A stretch of DNA of 64,000 nucleotides, taken from Ceratodon purpureus (lineage: Eukaryota; Streptophyta; Bryopsida; Pseudoditrichales; Ditrichaceae). Within the stretch, counting starts at the first letter, position 1. The number at the start of each line of letters is the position of its first letter. The translations under genes were made by a program, and so were the position numbers. This document shows positions 1 through 11,845 of this stretch, piece after piece. Under the pieces are notes generated by a model, which saw only the letters and a program-made list of their open reading frames with translations, was not told where the DNA came from and ran no database searches. The stretch spans positions 106,782,396 to 106,846,395 of the forward strand of contig CM026426.1 in the NCBI GenBank assembly GCA_014871385.1. Reading direction: 5' to 3'.

Positions 1-826
1 TTTCTGCTTCATCCAATTACTGTTTTCTTATCTCATCTTTACTGTTCGCACTTTTATCCTCAGTTTCCACTGTTACCTTTTACTGACTGATAACTTTTTA
101 ACTTTTTATCGTTACTTTTTACTGCTCGAGTATGTTATTACTGACTGGTAACTTTTCCACTTTTTTACCACTACTTTTTACGGGCTAGTAACTTTTTAAC
201 TTTTTACCAATACTTTTTACTGCTCAAATGTTTTTTACTGGCCAGTAACTTTTTGATTTTTACTGCTACTTTTTACTGGTCATTTTTCACGCAAACTACT
301 GTTCCTTTCCTGACTCTCTGAATTCAACAGTGGTTTGGAACATACCTGATACCCGTGACTATCGTCCCTCTGCTTTGGAGCTGTCCTCAGCTCCCGTACC
401 GTTGACTGAGTTGCATTGGCTCCTCTCCCACGAGATTCCGGAACTTGGCACCTTCAGTTTCGAAATTCGCTCCAACTGCTGAGTCTGTGGTCCTCCTGTA
501 ACGTTGACTGCTTGGACATTGGCTCCTCCTCACTGGATTCTGGAACCAAATCCCCTCAGCCTCGAACTGTTCTCCTGCTGCAGCATCTGTGGTACTTCTG
601 CTGCTGTAATCCTCGGACTGTAAAGCAGTGACTGTAATCCTGTGACTGCGAATCTGCAACAGGAATTCTGTTACTGTAAAGCAGTGACTGTAATCCTGTG
701 ACTGCGAATCTGTGACTGTAATGTCCCCCTTGGCCACTGTGCCTGTCAACCTGTTCCAGAACTGTCCAGGACTGTACAGATTCGCAGCAAAAGCCACCTG
801 ATCCGTTCTTAATGCATGGTCGCCAA
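1..826 (-). mobile_element. Ty3/gypsy element (left copy), 5' internal leader, cut by the window edge
   Basis: Read on the minus strand, this is the leader downstream of the LTR at 827-1,474. It opens with the same primer-binding-site-like sequence (TTGGCGACCATGCATTAAG) that follows the plus-strand LTR at 2,610. It then shows matching leader text, for example the stretch around CAGGCACAGTGGCC, and the same AGTAAAAAGTAGCAG-type short repeats seen at 2,940-3,060. No coding region of this copy lies inside the window. Confidence 0.8.
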
Positions 827-1474
827 TGTTAAAGGGTGATTTAGCTCACCCTTTGGAAGCTGAGGTAATATCCAGATCTAAAGTGAAACCTTCGAAATTT
901 TAATACCCACCTAACCAATTCTGCTCAGCCCTATTCTGCCCCTAAACAGCACCAGATTCCAATCATTCTGCTCTGATCTACTGCTCCATCAATGTAAGAA
1001 CCCACAAGGCAAGAACCCACAATGCAATTCCCTCTTAATCCCTAGCATTCAATGTACACTAGTTTCAATGATCCAAGGCTGCTTTCTCATCATTACTCTC
1101 TCCATGTACAATAAGTTCTGCCCCTAGATCCTGCTTTACAGCAGTAACATCCTTTCTCCTACCTCCTAACCTCCTCTACCATACTCCCATACCTCTAAAA
1201 ACACACCCACACCCCCACAAGAGAGAGTGAGAGCCGCCATGCTCTCACTCCTCACTACCCCCCAAACCCTAGCCGTCGTCATCCGCTGTCCGTTTTTCAT
1301 CCAAGTCGATTTTTCATCCGACTGTCAAAACTTCATCCAAAACGCAGTAACTAAGAAATCTGCAGTAACTAACTGTTTTACTGCTCCTAACTGTTTTTAC
1401 TGCTCCTAGCAGTTTACTGTTCTGCTCCTAAATTACTGCTCCTAGGTAAAAAGGCAAAAAAAATCTCTTCAACA
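827..1474 (-). repeat. 5' LTR of the left gypsy element
   Basis: On the minus strand the LTR starts near 1,474 and ends at 827 with CCCTTTAACA, directly before the primer-binding site. It is the diverged reverse complement of the LTR at 2,006-2,609. Shared landmarks include GGCTAGGGTTTGGGGGGTAGTGAGG and GAGAGCATGGCGGCTCTCAC-like text. Length is about 648 bp against 604 bp for the partner. The 5' terminus is degenerate (TGTTGAAGAG instead of TGTTAAAGGG), so that boundary is approximate. Confidence 0.78.
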
Positions 1475-2005
1475 AAGGATACAAGGTGTATACAAACTTC
1501 TTACATTCAGTAGGACTAGCACACTACCAGTACATCTTGGAACTATCAAAAACTTGAGGGCGTAAACGGCTGTACTCGAAATATTAGATCCACAATTGAA
1601 AGTACGAATATGATTGTCCCACAACCAGGAGAATACAACTGTACTCCTAGACAAAGTACTGAAACTATAGAGCATAGAGTACTGCGACGTAATGTACTCT
1701 TCGATGACAAAGGTGGACAAAGTGCATTCTAGTGGATACATCAAAAGATAGAGCACTCTGTGTAGTACACATTGCCAAGTTTTAAAATCGAGTTGGAAAG
1801 ATTGTATAGGTAAACTTACTTGCGTCTCACAGAGATAATGAGTAGGATGAGGTTCCAGCCAGAGTTTGCGCCCTATTCTGTGCCTAACAATGTCCTTCTT
1901 GTTCGGTTTAACTTTGGTCTGTATCTCCCACCAACGGAGTATGCAGTCTTTGACATAATCAAAAATACCTGCCCTTCGCTGCCGAGACAAATGCAACTTT
2001 GGCAG
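1475..2005 (-). other. Spacer between head-to-head LTRs, with one exon-like reading frame
   Basis: This 531-bp piece separates two 5' LTRs that face each other. On the minus strand a frame is open from 1,996. A consensus donor (CAA|GTAAGT) falls at 1,820, so the likely exon is 1,820-1,996. It encodes about 59 residues with a basic stretch ending PTHYLCETQ. This has the look of a fragment of a transposon or repeat-associated protein, but I do not recognise the family. The rest of the spacer, taken as intron, shows nothing else. I could not find target-site duplications flanking either LTR. Confidence 0.45.
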
Positions 2006-2609
2006 TGTTAAAGGGATTTTTTACCTTTTTTACTAGAGCAGTACTGCAGGAGCAAGAACAGTAAAACTGCCTGGAGCAGTAACTAGTTAGGTACTGTCCA
2101 TTTACTGTCCACTGCGTTTTGGATGAAATTTTGACAGTCGGATGTAATTCTGAACTGGATGAAAAATGGACATGAGAGGATGACGGCTAGGGTTTGGGGG
2201 GTAGTGAGGAGTGAGAGCATGGCGGCTCTCACTCTCTCTAAGCCTCTTGGAGTTTTCAGAGGTATGGTAGTGTGTTAGGAGGGGTTAGGAGGTAGGAGAG
2301 GAGAGGATACTACTGTGGATCAGTATTGTGGAGCAGTAGGATTGTACTTGGTGTGAAAGTAATGAGTAAAGGTCTATTAAATCTACAGATCTGAGTTGAG
2401 CATTTAATGTTAGGGTTAGGGGGAATTTAATGGGGAAGCTTTGCATTGATGATAGGATCAGGAGCAGGGGGTAGCCCACTGGTAGTAGTATGCTCAGATC
2501 AGTACTAGTAAGAGGATAAGGATTAGCATTACATTTTTTTTCGAGATTTCATTGGACTTAGTAGAAGAAACCAAGCTTTTTAAGGGTGAAGCTTAATCAC
2601 CCTTTAACA
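2006..2609 (+). repeat. 5' LTR of the right gypsy element
   Basis: The LTR starts TGTTAAAGGG and ends CCCTTTAACA, giving perfect 10-bp inverted ends with the TG...CA signature. It is followed at once by TTGGCGACCATGC, the putative primer-binding site, whose TGGCGACC start fits a tRNA 3' CCA end; I cannot assign the tRNA. No matching 3' LTR is present because the element is truncated at about 9,931. Confidence 0.88.
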
Positions 2610-3574
2610 TTGGCGACCATGCATTAAGAACAAACCAGAATCTCTGGCTGCGATTCTGTACAAACCTAGGACAGGGGTGGACCAGATCTACAGGCACAGT
2701 GGCCGAGGCACAGGATTCACGTCACAGATCACAGTCAAATGATTCGTTCAACAAGGCAGCCGAAGCTCAGTACGTGGCTGCGAGCAGATTCAGTTCCAAA
2801 GTTATGGTGGAGGAACCAATGGCAGAACAGTCAACATCTACAGAAGCTAAGGACAGCTCCACAGTCGAGGGGGGATAGTCGCCAGTATCCAGGTATGTTT
2901 CAAACTACTGTTGCATTCAGGCAGTAAGAGAAAGGAACAGTAGGTTGCGTGAAGAAACCAGCAGTAAACAGTAGCAGTTAAAAAATTAAAAAGTAACTAT
3001 CTAGTAAAAGACAGTCGAATAGTAAAAAAGTAGCAGTAAAAATCAAAAATTTACGAAGTTAGTAACCAATGGCCGGATAGTAAAGGTAACAGTGGGGAAC
3101 AGAGGGTAAAACTGCAAACAGTAAAAACGGGCTAAGAAAACAGTAAGTAGCTCAAGAAGAAAAATGGAAAATCAGAAAATCGGAAAAGTAAAAACAAAAA
3201 TGAATGGACAGTAAATGAACCAGGAAAAAACCATGGAAGAAATTTGCAAAACCGTAATGCATGGAAGCTTGGAAACACTAGGACTATACTAGAACTTGCA
3301 AAGCTAAGGGCATGAAACTATCTACAGTAGGACAGTAAAAGACTGACAGCTCCTTAAGGAACCGGAGTGGAAAGGTGGCAAAGGGATGGACTGGGCAAAA
3401 ACCAGGAAACAGCAGGACTAGCATTCAACAGACCAGAGGAGGGCTGAGGACAAAGAACCGACAGCACCTACCCAGGAGTTTTGAAGGAGCAGACTCAGTT
3501 ACTGGAAGTACCAGCCAAACCAGAAGAGCACCTGACCGGAGAGAACCAAGGGAAGAGCAGCAAACTGTACTGCA
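2610..3574 (+). other. gypsy primer-binding site and untranslated leader
   Basis: The leader starts with the primer-binding-site-like TTGGCGACCATGC. It holds many short repeats of the AGTAAAAA / AGTAGCAG kind (about 2,940-3,200) and no convincing gene. Short frames here overlap the start of gag in other frames and look like shadows. Confidence 0.7.
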
Positions 3575-6500
3575 ATGGACAGAGAATACCCAGGGTGGGA
3601 CAAGGAGGAGATAGCCAGGAGACAAGCAGCAGAACGGTTGGCAAGATACGAACTCAGAGAGCAAAGAGCAGCAGCAGAAGTAGGAAAACCAATGGGAGGA
3701 CAATTAAGTTCAGAAGAAAGCATAGCAAAAGGGAGAACCAGGGACCTGATTGATATGGACCTGGTAGGAGAAAATTCGAGCCAGGAGACAATACTTGGAA
3801 TAAGCAGGAGGACAGGGTCAGCAAGAGGAGAACCTGGCCCAAGCTTCAAGAATTGGCAGGAGGATGAGGAAGAAATTCGGAAGTATGAGGGACATCCACT
3901 ATCACCTAGGACCAGTAGAAGGGAATTTCCAAGGCCAGGTGAAGGAGACACACAGCATTGCTGGAACCCCCAGACCAGAATGGCATCAGCATACGACCAT
4001 TACCAGGAGGAGGAGAAGAAAGGAGGCAGCAGACCAGACACACCAAAACCAGGGGAGAAGACACCAGGTGATTTGGTGGAGACATTGGAAACGCTGAAAA
4101 AGAAATTGGAAGAAGTTCACACTGGAGACAGAATCCAGACAGGAGCAGCAGCACTGTCAGAGATGTACAAAACGGGTAAGCCAGCACAGGTGAATCCCAG
4201 GAGACCAGTGGTACATTTTGCACAAGAGTAGTTCCAAGGAATGGAGCTGGAGGAAGATGAAGAGGACAGAAGACAGCTGGAGGAGTTAAAGGCTCGACAG
4301 CAGGCTAGAAGGCAGGCAGAAAGAGAACGAAGAAACCAGCAGGCAACGGAGGACCTGTACAGGAGGCAGATGGAGGAGCTAGGCCAGGCAGCTAGGTTCA
4401 AAGAAACCATGGAGGCTTGGGAAGAAAAGAATCGGGAGGAGATCAAACTGAAGGAAGCCATGAAACTATGGCAGGAAACAAAGAGACTGACAGAGCAGGA
4501 CCAGGAGAAGCAGAGACAGGAGGCTCTTCGAACCTGGCAGGAGACTCAAAGAAGGGAGGAAATGAAGCAGGCAGCGGAGAGAAAAGAAGCAATGCAGCAG
4601 GACTTACTAAGACAGGAGGCTCTGCGTTTATTACAAGAAGCATAGAGATTGGAGGACCAGAAGAAGAAGGAGGAAGAGATGAAAGAAGCTACCCGGCAGG
4701 CGACCCTTTACAAATGGCAGGAGATACTGAGGGAAGAGAGCCAGAAACTCCAGGCCAAACCAAGGGCGGATCCGTGGGCAGCATATGACCAATCAGTGGT
4801 CCATGGGGACAGACCAGGTCAGCTGAGGGAAGCAGAATTGATGGGAGCACCCTATACTACATCTGCTACACCAGGAAGGCCAGGGACAGACCATTTCTAA
4901 ACCTCGAGCACTCGGATGAGCCCAACAGGTGGAGGAGGGGTACATTCTACTTATGTGGATCACCTCACAGGTGATGAGTGCAGACCAGAAGTCAACAGAA
5001 CTGCATACTGGCCAAGTGGAGGAGCAGGAGCCGGAGCTGGAGTTCCTGACACCGTAACAGGATACAGAAGACCAGCGGAGATAATGAGAGGGATGCCATA
5101 TGACACTAGGCCACCTGCAGGAATAGGAGTACCAGGGGATACAGGGGACAGCAGTTATCCAATGAGGCATGGTCCACCAGCCTACCCACCAGCTGCTAGA
5201 CCCAGAGTACCCCCAGTGACAGGACCAGTCCTTGTGGCACAAAGGAAACCGCTGACCTACACGAAGTACAAGGAAGGGACGAATCCGAATGCCCACATAC
5301 GGCAGTTTGAAAGGACCCTATGGCACAATGGAGAAACTGATGAGCAGGTGATAATCAACCTAATGGGTACCACTTTGCTGGACAAAGTTGGTGCATGGTA
5401 TGAGAATTTCCTGGAGAACCATGTCTACTGCTCATGGGAGGATGTTAAAGCTGCTTTCAGGAGGAGGTACAGAGACCAGACTACTGATGAGGCAGTATAC
5501 AGGGAATTGAAGTCCTTCAAACAGGGGGACAGAGAGAAGGTACATGACTACTATGATCGGTTTATGACATTAATTAAATGTCTACAATCTGATCCAGGAG
5601 AAGGGTTCAGGATCACTAACTTTCGAGCAGGGCTGTTGGAGTATATCAAGATCACTACCAGCGTGGCACCAGTCAGGAGTTTGACAGAGTTGGTGGATGC
5701 AGCTTTGAGATGCGAGGAGAACTGCACGGATTCTAGTGGTAAACCCACTAAGATCGAGGTAAAGAAAGTGGAGACCAGCAGTAAGGCAGCCACAGTGACC
5801 AGGAAGGAACCAGACCAGGAGGCTCCAAGGAAAGCCTGTGGTATTTGTAAGAAGCTGGGCCATGATGATAAGAACTGTTGGTACAACCCAGCTAACCAGA
5901 GGGGGTCAGGTGCGAAGAAGGAAGGAGAAGAACATGTTGGTGTCAATGAAGTCTTTGCTTCTAAACCAGCAGGAACTTACAGTTACTGCCAAGGATACCA
6001 GCGACCACCTAATCCCAGGGCAGGCAGCAGTCAACAAAGGAGTTATGGTGATCAACCACCAAGTTGTTTCTTGTGTGGAGGAGTAGATCACAGAAGCTAG
6101 AACTGCCCCAAGAAGGCACAATGGGACCAGTTTTTGGCAGACCAAGAGAAGACCAACAAGAAGCAGGATCACCATGTCAGTAATGTGGAGATTGAGCTAA
6201 TAGAAGAACCTGAAGAGTCAGTGGGGGTAGCTACCATGACCAGAGCCCAGAGGCTGAAGGCAGGACTGTTACCTATCCAGGATGAATCAAGGGAACCTGA
6301 ACCAAGAAAGGCTAGAACGAAGGAGGACTGGCAGGAGGAAGAATAAATCAGGAATTCGATGCTAGAAACCTTGAAGGAAGTTGAGCTTCAAGAAGAGCAG
6401 AAGAAGGCAGAAGCAGAGAGACTCAGGGCAACTTTAAAAACAGCAGAGAAGGAAGGAGATGGTGAAGTGCTGGATAATGAGTGGGCAGGATTCCCAGACT

Positions 6501-6760
6501 CAGATACACTAGCCTACAGCTCCAAGTCGGTCGAGCAGGAATTAGGGGCAGAAGGTGAGATCAGTACACAGAACAACCAGGAGCAGCACTATGCAACTGT
6601 AGTTGGAAGAAAAATACTGGACAGTCCCATCACAGTCTCACTAGGACAGCTGCTGAAGATGGCTCCTAATTTGACAGAATTTGTGAAGGCCCACGTATTC
6701 CCAGAAATGGTAGCAGACCAGCCAAGTCAGCCACAGCCAGCACCAAGCAAGAAGCCAACA
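3575..6760 (+). pseudogene. gag: gypsy gag, one frame with five in-frame stops
   Basis: Gag forms the virus-like particle and binds element RNA. The frame opens with ATG at 3,575 (MDREYPGWDKEE). It is followed by a long charged, glutamine- and glutamate-rich coiled-coil region (to about 4,900), a proline/glycine-rich linker, and a retrotransposon gag domain (about 5,260-5,720). Two CCHC zinc knuckles follow: Cys-X2-Cys-X4-His-X4-Cys at 5,837-5,878 and again at 6,065-6,106. The frame is continuous, with no frameshift, but broken by stops at 4,229 (TAG), 4,643 (TAG), 4,898 (TAA), 6,098 (TAG) and 6,344 (TAA). The stop at 6,098 sits inside the second knuckle, between the His and the last Cys, so it clearly interrupts real coding sequence. 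The copy is therefore inactive unless stops are read through. Confidence 0.85.
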
Positions 6761-9700
6761 ACCAGTCAACCAGGTAAGACCGATTTAATAGGTAGTCTGG
6801 CTATTGATGTTGACAGAGAATTGCCGGTGTTAACTGTGCAGATAGGCAATGGGACTCTGGAGAATGTCCTTCTGGACTGAGGATTAGGTGTCAACCTGAT
6901 AACTGAGGAGGAGCGAAAAAGACTGGGCCTCAAGGACTCACAGGCTGCTCCTTTCAGATTAAGAATGGCGGACCAGACAGTCGTTGACCCGGTGGGGATG
7001 ATTCGAAATGTGAAAATTCACATCCACGGTATTCCTTACCTTATTACCTAGACTGTTATTAAAAATAAAGAAGTTAATGAAGCCTATAGTATGTTGCTAG
7101 GCAGACCCTGGTTAATTGATGCTAAGGTAAACCATGAGTGGGGTAATAACCTAATTACCATCAGAGGTAATGGTACTGTAAAAACAATCTCAGTCAGTCA
7201 GAGGAAGGGGCCCAGGCCTAAGTTACCTGAAGTCCTAGTCTGCTATAATTTTACTGAAGGACTGACTGATGAGGAGGAAGCCTTGTGGTTAGCTAGTGAG
7301 CAGGACTTACTGGCCGTTGGAACAGTCACTCTGCCTCGAATGGAGCAGAATAAGGACCAGGACAACAGTAAGGACCAGAACGACATCAAGAGCCCGACAA
7401 AGAACAAGGACCAGAACCAGGGACAAAAGGGGGGATCAGAGCGAGCCTACCCAGACCATTTTTACAACTTTGAGGAGGGCGACATTGAAGTGGATGAGAC
7501 ACCAGCCCGGGAGAAAGTGAAGAAATTGAAGATAGCATCCTGGACCTTACCAGAGTCGGAGCAGTTGAGAAAAATTAACCTTGGAACAGAGGAGGAGCCC
7601 CAATATCTGAAGATTAATGCAGCCATTAGTCCAGAACAGGCTATTGAAGCAGAGGCTCTGTTCAGGGAATTTAAGGATGTATTTGCCTGGACCTATAAGG
7701 ACCTGAAGGGTATCCCACCCTCAATTGCACAGCACAGGATTGAGTTGGAGAAGGATATCCCACCATCCCATCATGCCAGATATCGCATGAATCCAAATTA
7801 TGCCAGTATTGTGAAGCAGGATTTGGATAAACTGCTTCAGGCTGGATTCATTACACCAGTAGAGGATGCTACCTGGTTATCCCCTATTGTTATTGTCCCT
7901 AAGAAAAATGGGAAGTTGAGAATTTGTATTGACTTTCGTAAACTTAATGCTGCCACTAAAAAGGACCCGTATCCATTGCCATTTACTGAGAAAGTGTTGG
8001 ATTCTGTGGCAGGACACGAGATGTATTCATTTCTGGATGGATACTCCGAGTACCACCAGATTCAGATAGCACCAGAGGACCGGCACAAGACTGCTTTTGT
8101 AACAGACTGGGGAGCATTTGTGTGGATAGTCATGCCTTTTGGGCTGAAAAACGCACCCCCCACATACCAGAGGGCAGTAAACAAAGCCTTTCGTGATTTC
8201 ATTGGTGATTTCATGAAATTGTTTTTGGATGATTTTAGTGCATACAGTGATATTATTAGTCATCTGGTCAAGCTGCGGAAGTGTTTTGAGAAATGCCGGG
8301 ATTATGGGATATGTCTAAATCCTGAGAAATGTTTACGACTGGTCTTCTCTGGTATTATACTGGGTCACATTGTGTCTAAGGAAGGGAAATTTCCTGATCC
8401 TAAGAAAATCGAAGCAGCAGAGAATATGCGTAGACCAGAAAAACCAGTAGATGTACAGGTTTTTAACGGTTTTGCCCAATTTAACAGGTGCTACATTAAG
8501 TCGTATGCACATATCATGGAGCCAATCACCAGGCTCATGAGGAAGACCGAGGAGTTCATCTGGTCGGACCAGTGTGAGCAGGCATGGAAGAAAATCAAGG
8601 AGCAGTACCAGAATGCGCCGATTCTCATTGCACCAAGATGGGACCTGGAGTTCCATGTGCATACGGATGCTTCGAATATTGCACTAGGGGTGATGCTGGC
8701 CCAGAATCCAACAGTGAAGTGTGACCAGCCCATTTCTTATGCCAGTAGGCTACTGAATTCTGCTGAGAAGAACTATAGTACCACTGAAAGGGAGGCTTTG
8801 GCAATGGTTTATGCTCTGAAAAAGTATAGGCATTATCTACTGGGTAATAAGTTTGTTTTCTATGTTGACCATATGGCACTGGTGTATCTGGTCAATAAGC
8901 CGCAGGTGTCAGGAAGGATAGCAAGATGGCTACTGCTGTTTCAAGAGTACGATTTTACAGTGGTGTATAAGCCAGGGAAAAATCATGGGGTGGCAGATGC
9001 GATGTCAAGACTGCCCAACGGAGAACCAGCAACTGGTGTTGAGGATCAGACCAAGGATGCAAGTTTGTTTTATGTTAAACCAGAATGGTTAGAAGATGTA
9101 CGTTCTTACCTGAAATCTGGTGTTGTACGACAAGACTTGTCCAAGGAGGAGCAGCGGAAGCTGATTCTGAAGTCGCTACCCTATACAGTGGTCCAAGGCA
9201 TCCTGCACAAGCGAGGACACGATCTGGTGGTCAGGAGGGTACTGGATCCAGTGCAGGCAGAGGTGGTGATGAAGGAAATGCACAATGGAGTAGCAGGTGG
9301 TCATTTTTCGCAAGACATCACCAGCAGGAAGATACTGGACGCCGGATACTGGTGGCCAGCGATACATCGGGATGTTTCAGAATACTGCAAGGCGTGTGAA
9401 AGATGCCAGAGAGTGGGAGGCATGGCAAATACTGGTTTAGCTACTTTAGTGGCCAGCATGCCAGCAGAGCCATTTATGAAATGGGGATTGGACTTTATCG
9501 GGCCCATTAAACCAACAGCATCCAAAACAGGGAACAGATACATCTTGGTGGCTACAGATTATGCTACCAAGTGGGTGGAAGCAAGGGCGCTCAAAACCAA
9601 TTCAGCAGCAGTTACGGCTAAGTTTTTGTATGAGCAGATCCTTTCAAGATACGGGTGTCCTTTGACACTTGTAAGTGACCAGGGTTCTCATTTTATTAAT

Positions 9701-9931
9701 GAGGCTATAGAACACCTGGTGGAGCATTTTCTGCTCCAGCATCGTACATCAACAACCTATTACCCCCAGGGTAATGGCCAGGCAGAGTCAACAAACAAGG
9801 TGATTGGTCACCTACTGAGCAAGCTGGTCAATGATAGGAGAACAGATTGGGATGAACATCTTCATACTGTACTGCTCTCCTACAGGACTGCTTACAAGGT
9901 TACTACATGTCACACACCCTTTCAACTCTTG
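6761..9931 (+). pseudogene. pol: gypsy pol: protease, RT, RNase H, integrase (two stops, truncated)
   Basis: Pol continues in the same frame as gag. The retropepsin-like region is at about 6,800-7,050. Its catalytic D-x-G triplet has a TGA (6,878-6,880) in the middle position, and a TAG follows at 7,049. Reverse transcriptase (about 7,640-8,480) has the FLDG first-aspartate block and the FLDD catalytic motif at about 8,223. RNase H (about 8,600-9,000) starts with VHTDAS. Integrase (about 9,200-9,931) has the H-H-C-C zinc finger (about 9,270-9,410) and the D-D-E core: LDFIGP (about 9,488), VSDQGSHF (about 9,676) and GQAEST (about 9,783). The reading frame runs past 9,931 into foreign sequence. 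From 8,822 on it is duplicated in inverted orientation at 24,258-25,367. Confidence 0.9.
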
Positions 9932-10579
9932 AACAATGGCTTGACTGATACTCAACGAAATCCTACTATTCTCTCTCACTGTAAAAGACCGAGCTGCAGC
10001 TTGCTCCGCATGAGCTAGAACTAGAGACTCTGCTACCCTCTCCTTGTCACGTACTCTCTGCCTGCTTTTTCTCTCCCGAGCTGCACTAGCGGTAAGAACT
10101 CTTTGAGCCTCAAGGGCTTCGATCTCGGCAGCACGTTCAGCTGGACCTGGACGTGCTATTCCCTCTCGTACACGCCGTCTCTTTGCAGTATTTCTCTCAG
10201 ATTTCTGTTTAATGTCGAGGGAGTTCCAACATTTCTTGATGGTCTTCCACTCCTTATCAGTATATTTTGTTGGGGCTTTCATGTTACTTCCATGATTTCT
10301 CTTCATCCTCTCACACTCTTATCTTAACGAGGTTTTGATCATTCGATCACAAGAAACCCGGGTTCCCTCATGATCCACAAATTCAAATTTTGATTTTTAA
10401 GTCTCCCATAATTTATTGCGTAAATTATCACCCTACTCCTAATATACTACATCACTCATGTCTAATATACATGAAGTAAGATCTCTTACATATTCTTGCC
10501 ATTTGATGTGCCCCCTTCTAGCCGCTGTTACTAATCCTTGATGGCTTTACTTGCACTACGTATGGTTTCAAACCCAACT
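9932..10579 (-). pseudogene. Fragment of an unrecognised basic-protein gene
   Basis: On the minus strand an ATG at 10,306 opens a frame of about 125 residues that runs into the gypsy junction at about 9,931. The protein is strongly charged, with a short tryptophan-containing start (YTDKEWKTIKKCW) followed by an alanine/arginine/glutamate-rich, probably helical region. I do not recognise the family. The frame continues for 39 more codons into antisense integrase sequence, which must be an accident of the fusion. The 270 bp before the ATG hold no other feature. The pogo-like transposon begins at 10,582, just upstream. Confidence 0.5.
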
Positions 10580-11122
10580 TAAGGTAGCAACACCCATAAG
10601 CGTCCCAATAAGGAAATATGGTTTGTTACAACTAGCAAGGAAGTTAGAAAATAATATCTGTAGATTAGCAATTGGGAGTGAAAAATATTTGCTTTGGTAG
10701 ATGATGTTTTGTGACAAGCATGAATTTGTAAGAATTTTTTGAAGTACAAAATGAACATACTTATATGCTTGTCCATAGGTAAAGCTAGAAATGACCAGCA
10801 CTGAAGTGTTTGGTGTCCTATAGCGACTTAAAACCAGCAAAGATAGTTCCTATAAAAGTAGAACAGGGAATTCAAAAACGTCCCGGCATGGTTCAAAACT
10901 CCAACCTGTACATAAGCAAAGACTACCAGCAGAGGAAGAAAATGCTGGCCCCTACGATTCCTTCACCAAGCATGAGCAACAGAAAAAACAAAAGTAAAAG
11001 AACCCAAGACCGCCCTCTAAAAACAGAGAACTGTGAGTGGTGTTCCCTTTGCCACCCCGCGTCACATCTAAAATAGACCTTGAACAACTGGATCGCAACG
11101 GCTCCTTCTGCAGATCCGGAAT

Positions 11123-11842
11123 TCACGTTCCCGCGTCCAAGCATTCGGACTGCGCCTGAGCAGCCATAACCACGCGCGTCGAGCCCGTCGATGCCTGTCT
11201 TCTCGCTTCGGCCTCCCTCCGCTTTCGGGATCGCTCGCTGTCCTTGCGAGCCTTCTCGCGCTCCTTCTCCGCTCGCTTTCGATCTGCATGCACCCTGCGC
11301 AAAACCCTGGCAGCTTCTTTTTGCGCTCTCTCCTGTTCTCGTTGCAGTTTCTTTTGCTCCGCAAGCTTCTTCCGCTCCTCACGTTCATTAGCGACGGCTT
11401 CCTTCCTCGCAGCTTTTGCCGCCATCGTAGATATGTATTCCTCTGAGGTCATTATTATGGACTTCGAGTAGTCAATTAGTGGTTCGCCATCGCGTCGCGC
11501 TCTCCTCACTGAGCGCACCAGCTGCGGGAGCTCAAAAAAGTTGGGCGGCAGCGGCGGCGCCTCCTCTTCGTCGGAGTTCACTGCTGCCTCGCAGTCGACG
11601 TCAAGGAGCTCCATCGGGTCTTCTTCAACGAAGAACTGCGGCGCTGCTTGAGGAACGGGCTGCGTCTCTGGCACGCACTCATCATCAAAATTCGATGGAG
11701 CCGCCCTGTCCAGGTTCGTGTCCTCAAACTCGTGGTCCGATTGATCATCACCCTCATCGTCCTGTTCTTCATCGTCCTGTGCTTCTTCGTCCTGTGCTTC
11801 ATCGTGTTCCTCTGGCACTACGAAACACTCACTCGGGGCCAT
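11123..11842 (-). CDS. Acidic/coiled-coil C-terminal reading frame of the pogo-like element
   Basis: The product is 239 residues from ATG. The first ~90 residues are very acidic (runs of Asp, Glu and Gln). The last ~90 are a long basic helix rich in Lys, Arg, Glu and Ala, probably a coiled coil. The frame is identical to that of the transposase upstream, from which it is separated by TGA CAC, so it may simply be the C-terminal third of an ~817-codon transposase interrupted by a nonsense codon. Alternatives are a true second gene or a readthrough extension. The partner copy at 22,347-23,066 differs by one residue (Met here, Ile there, near the C-terminus). Confidence 0.65.
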   Translation of the reverse strand: MAPSECFVVPEEHDEAQDEEAQDDEEQDDEGDDQSDHEFEDTNLDRAAPSNFDDECVPETQPVPQAAPQFFVEEDPMELLDVDCEAAVNSDEEEAPPLPPNFFELPQLVRSVRRARRDGEPLIDYSKSIIMTSEEYISTMAAKAARKEAVANEREERKKLAEQKKLQREQERAQKEAARVLRRVHADRKRAEKEREKARKDSERSRKRREAEARRQASTGSTRVVMAAQAQSECLDAGT

Positions 11843-11845
11843 GTG

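Larger units (their letters stand above)
2006..9931 (+). mobile_element. Ty3/gypsy LTR retrotransposon, 3'-truncated
   Basis: The order is 5' LTR, primer-binding site, a long AG-rich leader (2,610-3,574), gag, protease, reverse transcriptase, RNase H and integrase. The RT/RH/IN order and the Ty3-like motifs place it in Ty3/gypsy. Homology stops inside integrase at about 9,931, after the TPFQLL block that normally continues into a YG motif. From there the sequence is an unrelated fragment. The integrase C-terminus and 3' LTR are missing, so the copy cannot be autonomous. The stretch 8,822-9,931 also forms the outer part of the large palindrome's left arm. Confidence 0.92.

Noticed and set aside
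3499..4461. Several minus-strand Ser/Leu/Cys-rich frames
   Set aside because: They are shadows of the charged gag coding sequence.
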